From Anatilimnocola floriformis (GTDB taxonomy: Bacteria; Planctomycetota; Planctomycetia; Pirellulales; Pirellulaceae): a DNA stretch of 64,000 nucleotides. A program made the position numbers and the translations under genes. Numbering within the stretch: the stretch's first letter is position 1; each line of letters starts with the position of its first letter. Positions 51,199-59,600 of this stretch are shown in pieces. The notes beneath the pieces were generated by a model. The model was not told the origin of the DNA. It worked only from the letters and a program-made list of their open reading frames with translations, and searched no databases. The stretch lies in NCBI RefSeq assembly GCF_024256385.1, contig NZ_JAMLFW010000001.1, forward strand, positions 3,038,001-3,102,000, written 5' to 3'.

Positions 51199-54006
51199 TT
51201 ACTCAATTGGTTTGCCGAATAACAACCAGGTTCGGCCTCTCGCGGGGATCTTAACTCTGACTGTCGCAGTGTCGGTCTTGTCGAGCTGTTGAATGGAAGG
51301 CGAAACTCCTTCCACCGACACTTGCACGCGATTCGTCAGTCCCGCGTAATGCAGCGGCACGCGAATTTCTCGTTCGATCGCTGCTGCGAGCGGGTTATAG
51401 AAAAAGGCAAGGGCTTTCTCGGTTCCTTGTGGATTGACATGCACAAACCCGTCCCAATCGCGACCATCGGGACGACGCAAGTGGATCAGGTCCGCATCGA
51501 GCACTTCGCGATGCTGCTTGTAGAACGTGATCCATTTCTTCACGAGGGCCTTGGTCGTGTCGGTGTCATAGATCCGCGGGCCGCGATAGCAGGCCTGGAC
51601 GCCGGCCCCGAATAGATTGCTCAAGCGGGCTTCGTAATGGTCCAGATGCTCGTGCAGCGGTTCAATCGAAGCGGCCGCTCCGCCGCCGTGGTATTGCGTC
51701 AGCGGCACGAACATCCAGCCCATCGACGACGTCTTTTCCCACGTGCCATCAAAAATGTTCTGTCGCTCAATAATCTCCTGCTCGGCTCGTGGCAGGGACC
51801 AGTTGTTCTCCTTGTAGTTCATCGCGCACTTGTTCGAGCCGTTCAGATAGTACCAGTCGGGAATGTTGAGATAGATTCCCTCCGCGCGACACCATTGATA
51901 GAACTCGCTGATGGCCTGGTGCTGCACCCACTGCGAATCCTCCAGCCCGCGATGGAAGGGATGATCCAGGCAAGCGCAGGTATCGCCCGGATAAGAGCCA
52001 TCGTGCTCCAAAATCGCGAAACCGGTGTTTTTCATAAACGATTTGAGTTGCGCGAGATAATCGTGCCCCCATCGGGCGCCGAGGCAAGGCATCACGCCGT
52101 AGCGAACCCGTCCGCCGCGACAATTGTCCGCTGCGGTCCCCGCGCCGCGACTGGCGAGCAGCGAGTAGGCGCCGAGTACAATTCCTTTGGACCTGGCATA
52201 GTCGGCGACCTCTTTATAAACCGCTTGATATTTTGGATCGCGGCTCTCCATGTTCATCCCGCTGCCGAACGAGAGAATAATCATCTCCACGCCCACTTCG
52301 GCTCCTTGGTCAATGATCTTGCGAATGGCAGCGGGGTCGTTCGAGATCAGATGCACCATCACCGGGTTTTCCTGCGTCCAGGGCGCAATGGTGCGATACA
52401 TCCGCCGCTGAGCCAGGCCACGGCGTTCACGATCGGTGCCGTCGCGCAACAGTTCAAAACTGCGAATCGACGTCAACTCGTCACCGGGAGCGACATCGAC
52501 ATCGGGCCCAAACTCCGGCGCCACTTCGAGCAGGCACGGCGTCTCCAACGGATAGCTCACCTGCGTGCCGTAGCTGCGATCCGGCAGCCACTTCACTGCT
52601 TGCTTGTTCGCACTCTTGCCGTTCATCGCCAGGAAGGCGTAGTCGGTCTCGACGTACAAGCTGGGAAACTCCCAATTGATGTTGGGTTCCGTCGCGCTTT
52701 CGTTCTCCTGCACCTTCAGCGTTTCGACAATCGTCTTGTTCACACGGACGGGCTTGGCAGAGGTGTTTTTCACTACTAGCCATTTTTCAAGCAGGGGAAT
52801 GCCGTCGTAAATTGCGTAGCGAATTTGAATCTCCGGCAGATCCTGCCTTGGCTGCGCGGCGACATCGGCCGGCTCCGCGGCACGGAACGTCACTTGCAAA
52901 ATATGACTGCGGACGAGTTTGTCTCCCTTGGCATCGGGATAGTCTTTCCCATCACCGTTACGCCCAACCTTACCGACGCGAAACGTGGTTGGCTGCTTCG
53001 GGCAATCGACGACAGCGATCCGTTGAAACGGCTGCTCGCCCTGTCGCCCCTCGCAAATGGCCTGGCCTTTGTCGAGACGGATCCGCAGCGTCGCGGGCTT
53101 CGCTCGATCGAATTTGTGTTCCAGCACACTGCCGTTCACTTCGTAGCATTGTTGATTGGGGCGAACGAGAAACGTGACAGCTCGATCGGACGCGAGCAGC
53201 GCCATCCCCGGCCCCCAAGCATTCGAGAGCGTGTCGTCGCCGGCGTCGAGCGTCACTTCCACACTCGTTGCCTCAGCTGGCCAAGGTCGTTCCGCATAGA
53301 CGGAGGTATCGGGAAGTGCATAAATCTCGCCCGGCTTCCCTTCATTCTCGAACGAGCTCCGCTCGTGCCTGGCACTCGCCTTGGTCTTCCAGCCATCCTT
53401 GAGCTTCGTGACGAAAGGCTCGGAGAAGACGACTCTCCCTTTCAGTTCTGCCGCACCATCCGCGGGCGGCGCAAACGACAGCACGACTTGTTTCCCTGGT
53501 GCCGGCCAAGGGAGATCGCGCGACAACCACTCGGGTCGTTTCTTCCAAGCGAAACGGGCCGCGAGGGGTTCTTCGCGCCAATCGACGAATTGATACGCGT
53601 TGGGAATCGGCCGCAGCTTGTCGATCCATTCCGCCTTGAGATAGTTCTGCAAGGGTTGGCCTTCCAGCCCGCCAATCGGAAACTCGGCGCCATTGAGCGT
53701 GACCAGGGCCTCCGGTCCCACGGCGCGGAGTAATTGCTCGCCAGTTACAAGGCTCTGGAAATCAATGGTGGTCGCGTTGGGCGTCAATCGCAGCGTCCGG
53801 CGAATCAGGCCATTCTCCAGGACCAGTTCCCGGCGTGGTATGTCTTCGCGAATGGTCGCCTTAAAGGGAGCCGGATTCACGAGCCAATCGGTCGGCGCCT
53901 GCGGGGCTACTTCCTGACCAGAAAGTTGGCAGGTCAATGGCAAGAACGCGGCGACGAACAGTGGCAGACAGTGGCAAGGGAGAAACGGCCGGAGAGAGTT
54001 GGTCAT
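51199..54006 (-). CDS. Exported alpha-galactosidase-like glycoside hydrolase (GH36-like)
   Basis: 935 residues from the ATG at 54006, chosen because it starts a signal-like N-terminus (MTNSLRPFLPCHCLPLFVAA). A large beta-sandwich region with an interrupted jelly-roll-like insert comes first. A TIM-barrel follows: MIILSFGSGMNMESRDPKYQ, YARSKGIVLGAYSLLASRGA, GFAILEHDGSYPGDTCACLD (candidate acidic residues), GIYLNIPDWYYLNGSNKCAM. A beta C-domain ends the protein. The arrangement is like GH36-type alpha-galactosidases found in planctomycetes. Substrate and clan are inferred. Confidence 0.7.
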   Translation of the reverse strand: MTNSLRPFLPCHCLPLFVAAFLPLTCQLSGQEVAPQAPTDWLVNPAPFKATIREDIPRRELVLENGLIRRTLRLTPNATTIDFQSLVTGEQLLRAVGPEALVTLNGAEFPIGGLEGQPLQNYLKAEWIDKLRPIPNAYQFVDWREEPLAARFAWKKRPEWLSRDLPWPAPGKQVVLSFAPPADGAAELKGRVVFSEPFVTKLKDGWKTKASARHERSSFENEGKPGEIYALPDTSVYAERPWPAEATSVEVTLDAGDDTLSNAWGPGMALLASDRAVTFLVRPNQQCYEVNGSVLEHKFDRAKPATLRIRLDKGQAICEGRQGEQPFQRIAVVDCPKQPTTFRVGKVGRNGDGKDYPDAKGDKLVRSHILQVTFRAAEPADVAAQPRQDLPEIQIRYAIYDGIPLLEKWLVVKNTSAKPVRVNKTIVETLKVQENESATEPNINWEFPSLYVETDYAFLAMNGKSANKQAVKWLPDRSYGTQVSYPLETPCLLEVAPEFGPDVDVAPGDELTSIRSFELLRDGTDRERRGLAQRRMYRTIAPWTQENPVMVHLISNDPAAIRKIIDQGAEVGVEMIILSFGSGMNMESRDPKYQAVYKEVADYARSKGIVLGAYSLLASRGAGTAADNCRGGRVRYGVMPCLGARWGHDYLAQLKSFMKNTGFAILEHDGSYPGDTCACLDHPFHRGLEDSQWVQHQAISEFYQWCRAEGIYLNIPDWYYLNGSNKCAMNYKENNWSLPRAEQEIIERQNIFDGTWEKTSSMGWMFVPLTQYHGGGAAASIEPLHEHLDHYEARLSNLFGAGVQACYRGPRIYDTDTTKALVKKWITFYKQHREVLDADLIHLRRPDGRDWDGFVHVNPQGTEKALAFFYNPLAAAIEREIRVPLHYAGLTNRVQVSVEGVSPSIQQLDKTDTATVRVKIPARGRTWLLFGKPIE

Positions 54007-54149
54007 GTCTTGGTGTTCTGGAATGAGGGACGAGGTTAGTCGCGCACGCATGCGGCGCCCGTATTCTAGCCACGCGTCATGCAGCAAGATCCGCCCATCG
54101 TTAGAATGCGTCCGCTGCGAATGAATAACCCTCTCTGTTAGGATTTTCA

Positions 54150-55031
54150 ATGACGCTCAAAACAGTCTTGGCGAAGTCGCTTGGATTTTGCTTGCTGGCG
54201 ACCAGCGGGGTGCTCGCCGCCGATCCCGTCGTACCCGATTCCGTGCAGTGGGAAACTGGAATCGAGTATGCCAATCCTGACGGTACGCATTTGCAATTGA
54301 ATCTTGCTCGGCCCAAGGCAGGTGCTGGGCCATTTCCCGCTGTACTCTGCATCCACGGGGGTGGTTTCCGGGCTGGCAAACGCGAATCCTATGACGCGCA
54401 GTGCCTCAAATTAGCCGAGCGCGGTTACGTGGCAGCGACCATCACCTACCGACTGGCGCCGCAGCAGAAGTTCCCAGCCGCAGTCCACGACACCAAGGCC
54501 GCCGTTCGCTGGCTGCGCGCGAATGCGAAGGCCCACAAAATCAATCCGGACAAGATCGGAGTCACGGGCGGTTCCGCCGGCGGCCATCTGGCCCAGTTCC
54601 TGGCCGTCACCGCAAACGTGCCACAGTTTGAGGGGACCGGCGGAAATGCAGATCAATCGAGCCGTGTGAGCTGTGTGGTTAACGTCTATGGTCCTAGCGA
54701 CTTCACTCAATCCTATGGAAAGAGCGTTGATGCACACGAAGTGCTTCCCCTCTGGTTCGGCGGCAATCTGGAGACGGCGCGGGCGTTGCACATTCAAGGC
54801 AGCCCACTCTATTGGGTCACTCCGAATGCCGCGCCGACGCTCTGCATTCACGGCACGGAAGATAAGTACGTCGCGCACGAGCAAGCCGTTTGGCTCGTTG
54901 ATAAGCTCAAGGCGGCGACCGTTGAAGCTGAACTGCTAACGCTTCCCGGCGCGGGCCACGGCTTCAAGGGAGCGGATGCCGAGAAGGCCGAAGCCGCCTT
55001 ACTGGAGTTTTTTGCGAAGCATTTGAAATGA
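54150..55031 (+). CDS. Exported carboxylesterase-like alpha/beta hydrolase
   Basis: 293 residues with a signal peptide (MTLKTVLAKSLGFCLLATSG). The HGGG oxyanion box is LCIHGGGFRAGKRES, the nucleophile is in GVTGGSAGGHLAQFLAV, the acid in HGTEDKYVAHEQAVW and the His in LPGAGHGFKGADAEK. This is a full esterase of the BD-FAE/HSL-like kind. It is divergent from the glycosidase gene with a 143-base gap, and an ester-cleaving partner for that enzyme is plausible. Confidence 0.88.
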   Translation: MTLKTVLAKSLGFCLLATSGVLAADPVVPDSVQWETGIEYANPDGTHLQLNLARPKAGAGPFPAVLCIHGGGFRAGKRESYDAQCLKLAERGYVAATITYRLAPQQKFPAAVHDTKAAVRWLRANAKAHKINPDKIGVTGGSAGGHLAQFLAVTANVPQFEGTGGNADQSSRVSCVVNVYGPSDFTQSYGKSVDAHEVLPLWFGGNLETARALHIQGSPLYWVTPNAAPTLCIHGTEDKYVAHEQAVWLVDKLKAATVEAELLTLPGAGHGFKGADAEKAEAALLEFFAKHLK

Positions 55032-55088
55032 CCGCAGCCGACCCACAAGCGATACAAACTCGAAACGGCCTCAGCAGGAAACCCAACA

Positions 55089-55235
55089 ATGTGTCGCGAA
55101 CTGCCGACAATTTTGATCCTGGTTGGATCCTTGTTCTGTTGGTTAATGCCCGGCGAGAGTTCCATTGCGGGTGAGCGATCACAATTGCCGGATGACCGGC
55201 CGAACGTGGTAATTATTTTCGCGGACGACAAGTAG
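55089..55235 (+). pseudogene. Sulfatase gene truncated at its first conserved motif
   Basis: 49 codons: a signal peptide (MCRELPTILILVGSLFCWLM) and the start of the sulfatase N-terminus DRPNVVIIFADDK, where a full gene continues with LGYGDL and the active-site Cys/Ser about 40 residues later. Here a stop follows the DDK. No downstream sulfatase sequence is present, so the rest was deleted or replaced, with the breakpoint about 150 bases before a tRNA fragment. It follows the esterase on the same strand. Confidence 0.8.
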
Positions 55236-55386
55236 CAACCGATCGATTCGTCAGACGCTAATTGCACCAAAACGTGGCTTAAACTGCGGTTATGCTGACC
55301 GTTCCCAGGACTACCGAATTGGTGGCAATTACCGTCGATTCAGGCGTAATCCGTTGAATTAACTACACATTGCTACAGTGCGAAGA

Positions 55387-55416
55387 GTTCGCAGGTTCAA
55401 ATCCTGTCACCCCGAC
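55387..55416 (+). other. 3' fragment of a tRNA-Pro-like gene (possible attachment-site scar)
   Basis: The 30 bases give a T-arm (GCAGG TTCAAAT CCTGT) followed by an acceptor strand CACCCCGA and C. This matches the 3' end typical of bacterial tRNA-Pro(TGG), but no 5' half, D-arm or anticodon arm lies upstream. Such isolated tRNA 3' ends are the usual attR or attL of an element that used the tRNA as attB. The intact tRNA is not in the window. Confidence 0.65.
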
Positions 55417-55425
55417 TGACATTTC

Positions 55426-55650
55426 CTAACAAGCCATTCTTCTCGTCGCAAACAAACGAACGATCCACGCCGTAACACGATTCCGGCGGTGTGTTTTCTT
55501 TGGTTTTAGGAATTCTCTGCCCGTAGGTCCGTCGTAGATTTCGATGGGGAGCGGCCAACTGCCCATCGTCAGTTCCCCGGCTATCGCGCGATTAACGAAC
55601 TTCGGCCCCCACTTGGTCGCATTGCCGGTGAACTCTCGCTCGAATCGCAA
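55426..55650 (-). CDS. Doubtful 74-residue frame
   Basis: A TTG-started frame on the minus strand reads RFEREFTGNATKWGPKFVNR, then IAGELTMGSWPLPIEIYDGP and a basic end. The opposite strand is also open in a protein-like frame from 55509 to about 55712 and continues past one stop (EFSALRQKEILLRKRLTQQE ... ATDEVEACMESLAEIESLAQ) to about 55890. Only one strand can be the original gene, and both look like remnants. Confidence 0.25.
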   Translation of the reverse strand: MRFEREFTGNATKWGPKFVNRAIAGELTMGSWPLPIEIYDGPTGREFLKPKKTHRRNRVTAWIVRLFATRRMAC

Positions 55651-55893
55651 ACAGATTTAAGTTCACTGATTCTAGCTCGCGTGGAATCGCACGACATCTA
55701 TCCGGCAATTTCGTAAGAGTTCAGTGCTCTTCGGCAAAAGGAAATTTTGCTTCGCAAACGATTGACGCAGCAAGAGACTTCGAGGCCATCGATTTTCGAA
55801 GCGACCGACGAAGTCGAAGCATGTATGGAAAGCCTTGCCGAGATTGAATCACTCGCTCAATCGGCGAACAGCTACGCAGAAACTTGCTGAGTG

Positions 55894-56178
55894 CGGAAGT
55901 CCCATTCATACTCGGTGACGTACCCATTGCTGAGCGCCGTGCGGGTGAGCCGGTTCCCTTCGTCATCGTAGGTGTAGTTGTAGATTCCGTCGGTATCGAG
56001 CTGATTGTTCGGATTGACGTGGTAGCCCGACATGATCCGGTTGCCGTTTTCGTCGTACTCGTACGACTCATCCGTCGCCGTGCTGTGGTCGGCGCCCGTG
56101 AGCTGGTTCGTGTCGTCGTGCGTGTAGTTGCTGAGGCCGTCGAGATACGAATCGATCGACAGAATCTGGCTGGCTGCT
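55894..56178 (-). pseudogene. Orphan Rhs core fragment
   Basis: 285 bases that align without gaps to 57952-58236 inside the Rhs gene (constant offset 2058) and differ at only a few positions. On the minus strand it codes for the YD-repeat string ILSIDSYLDGLSNYTHDDTN ... YNYTYDDEGNRLTRT ... VTEYEWDFR and stops soon after. It is in frame with, and directly behind, the stop of the membrane protein gene. It is the displaced core left after a C-terminal tip exchange; the tip that belonged to it is gone. Confidence 0.85.
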
Positions 56179-56189
56179 TCCTTGCGAGA

Positions 56190-56609
56190 TTAGTCAAAAA
56201 CTGCAATAGATCTAGCTATATCATCGCCTTTTCCTTTCTCATCAATCCCGTTCGGCCCACAGCTATAGATTTCTATATGCTCAGGATTTGTCTTCATTAT
56301 GACGATGCGGCTGCCCCAGGCATCTTTGTCCCAGTCTGGCCGAACGGCCTCATTCTGATTGGCAGCAAGCTTGGCTTGAAGCAGTCGGTAGATTCCATCT
56401 GGATCCGCTCGAAAGGCATCATTACCCATGGATCGCAAGCTATTGCTATAGCGATTTAGCTTTAGCGTCGTCGAATACACCTCTTGTTGATATCGCGACA
56501 GCTGGATCTGCACAAAGCCAATCACTGCTGCTATTGCCGCGACTACGGCCAGCAATAGGGCACATACAACGAGCACACCAGCAGGATTATATTTGCGTGT
56601 AAAAGCCAT
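56190..56609 (-). CDS. Single-pass membrane protein with GspG-like tail, candidate immunity protein of the Rhs tip
   Basis: 139 residues. One membrane helix (AGVLVVCALLLAVVAAIAAV, residues 10-29) is followed by an amphipathic helix and a small domain ending DAWGSRIVIMKTNPEHIEIY then SCGPNGIDEKGKGDDIA. The DxWG ... YSxGPNG ... DDI pattern is like the calcium-binding C-terminus of GspG pseudopilins, but the usual prepilin leader is not seen. It starts three bases after the Rhs stop and precedes the orphan core, the place of an immunity gene in Rhs loci. Whether it neutralises the tip is inference. Confidence 0.65.
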   Translation of the reverse strand: MAFTRKYNPAGVLVVCALLLAVVAAIAAVIGFVQIQLSRYQQEVYSTTLKLNRYSNSLRSMGNDAFRADPDGIYRLLQAKLAANQNEAVRPDWDKDAWGSRIVIMKTNPEHIEIYSCGPNGIDEKGKGDDIARSIAVFD

Positions 56610-56612
56610 GGC

Positions 56613-59600
56613 TTACTGAAAGATCCTTTTTAGTCCTGCTGGAGCTTTGAGTGTAACATCAATTCCAACGATTTGCTTAATGAGCTTCTCATAGAGGCAT
56701 TTAAGCTTGTCGTGTGAGAACTTGATCTTCAACTTTTCACCAACGTCTGTTATGTCTGCATCGGTAATCGCGCCCCGATTAAACCCCATGACATACACGT
56801 CGGTTGACGAATAGCGATCCAGGTTCTTCCACGCGGAATCCCATCTTGTTTGAATGTCAAGTGGATCAGTAGCTAGCCCGTTCCGAATCCTGTCTTCAAA
56901 GTCGCGAAGCAGATTTGACTCCTCCAAAAGATGAACTCCCGCGTACGCTAAGCCCTCGATGAGCCTAAGCCTACGGTAGCCCAGCTGTGTGATGTTTAAG
57001 TACCAATTATTCTTGTCGTCCAACGCATGAATTAGCTCATGGATGACAAGACCTGGTTCGGCATCTTCAGCCATCCCATTGATTTGCAGCGTGTCATCAT
57101 AGGAGGAATAGAATGCGGCAGCGCCTTGCACAAGACTGGTGCCAATTCGAGAATCTTGAACTGTAATCCGCCCGAGAACGCTTGTTGCGTTCTTGAAAAA
57201 GCCTTCGATACCTGCTGGCTGGTAGTAAAGGTATGCAGAATGCTTCCGGTCTTCGGCTACGACCTTTGCGGTGATAATTCGCTTTGCGGCAGCACGCGCT
57301 CTGCGATAGAACGCCGCGGAGGCACCAGGACGGAGTCCGTTCGGGTCTGCCATTAGCGTTGGTTGATTGCCCACATACCTCGCGATATTAGCATCGCCGG
57401 CGCTGAAACCGATCGGGTCTTCGCTGATCCATCTGCCGATAGCCGGATCGTACCAGCGGTTGAGGTTGTTTTGTAAACCAGTCGTTTCATCCAGAGGTCG
57501 GCTGGTATAACCGAAGAGAAGATCGATGGCCGAGTTTGATTCGTTGGTCAGGTTTCCGAAGGAGTCGTACTCGCGGTGGTTCGCAACTGTGGCATCGTCG
57601 GTGCCGCTGTTGTAGCTGACTAGGTCGCGCTGGGTACCGAGGTGGTCGCCGACAGGCCAGATGACATCGCCTGCGCTGCCGAGGCTGGTGACGGCTTCGT
57701 CGGCGAAGAGCTGGTCGACCTGATCACCCCACAGGTAGCGGTGGGAGAGGTCGGCGGTTGCGTTGCCGTCGAACTGCAAGGCGATCTGGCCGTTCTCGTA
57801 GGCGAAGAACGTGTCGACCGGGGCCGCAATGCCGGGGCCATCCGCGTCGAAGTTACGGCGGATCCACTGGTTGAGGGCATCGTAGCTGTTGGTGGTGACT
57901 TGCAGGATGTTATTCGAGTTGTCCTTCTCGGTCACCTTCGTCAGGCGGTTACGGAAGTCCCATTCATACTCGGTGACGTACCCGTTGCTGATCTTCGTCC
58001 GGGTGAGCCGATTACCTTCATCGTCGTAGGTATAGTTGTAGGTGCCGTCGGTATCGACCTGATTGTTCGGATTGATGTGGTAGCCCGACATGATCCGGTT
58101 GCCGTTTTCGTCGTACTCGTACGACTCATCCGTCGCCGTGCTGTGGTCGGCGCCCGTGAGCTGGTTCGTGTCGTCGTGCGTGTAGTTGCTGAGGCCATCG
58201 AGATACGAATCGATCGACAGAATCCGGCTGGCTGCATCGTAGGCATACTGATAACCAGCCAGCGGATCGGTCCCCCAGCCGGTCGGCGTGGTGGTCGTTT
58301 CCGCATGCACCAACTTGAGCAGCCGGTTTAGGTTGTCGTAGCTGTAATGCGAGCTGGCCACGAACTCCGACTGGTCGGCCGACGCGTAACGATCAAGACG
58401 CGTGTATTGCCCCAGCGAGTTGTAGTTGATTTCGATCCGCTTGTTTGCCACCGCGTTGTCGGCGCCGCTCTGCTGAATTAGCGTCGAGAGCCGTTGCAGG
58501 TCGTCGTAGGCATACGTGTTCTGGAAGTCTTCATCCCCATCGAGAATCGCTTGCAAGAGTTCACGCCGACTGGCCGAGTTGTACTGACTGACGAACTCGA
58601 TCTCTGGCGTCAGTCCGGCCAGGTTCTGCACGTAGCCGGTCACGCGTCCCAGGGTGTCGTACGTGTACTCGTAGGTCGCATCAGGATCGCTGATCTCCTC
58701 CAGATCGCCATCATCGTTGAAGGTCGAAGCAATCGTCCGCACCAGGTTACTGTTGGTCAGATTGCCAGCCTGGGACTGCAGCGGCGCGAGGTTGGCACCC
58801 GAGTAAGCGCCGGTGAACGTGATCGTCCAAGGTCCGCCGGTCGAACCAGACACCGAAACGGTGCCCGCGCCCGACAACGCCTCGAGCGCTGCATCGACTT
58901 CGCCGGTGGTGGCATCCCAATCGAGCGCCGCCGTGCTCGCTCCGCCGAAGCCGAGCGTGAACGTACCGCCGGTTGTATTGCTGAGCGTGACCACCTGAAC
59001 CTCGTCTACCTTCGCGCCGGTCGTATCGGTGGCTTCCACCTCTGTCCCCGGAGCACCGATTCCATTATAGACCGAGGCAGCGTCAATGCTAATTTGAGAG
59101 ACGTTGGTTCCGGCCAGGGCGCCGGTAAAGGTGATCTGCCACTCTTGGTGCGTGATGCTGTTGGCGACCTTCATTACCGACACGTCACCGCTGTCGATGT
59201 TGCTGAGAGCCACCAGCGCCGCCTGCACCGTGGCTGCATTCGCGCTGTAAGGAATGGCGGAAGTCGTCTGGCCGCCGAACGTCAGCGTGAACGTCCCCGA
59301 CTGGAAGGGCGTCGAATCCGAGAAGCCCACCCGCTGCACCTCGTTAGTCGTCGAGCCATCGGAGGTCGAGATGCCGACACTGGGACGTGCTCCGCCCCAC
59401 CATTCTTCCGCTGTCTGCCGGTTGAGATGGTCGTACTCGTAGATCATGACTCGTTCGTTGCGGTCCGTACGCTGCCGCAGATTTCCAGCCGCGTCGTACA
59501 CGAAGGAGCGGCTGTCGCCGAGTTGGTTCTTCTCTTCGACCATCCGGTTCAGTTTGTCGTAAACCCACTCGGTGGTATTGTTCACCGGATCGGTCAGGAA

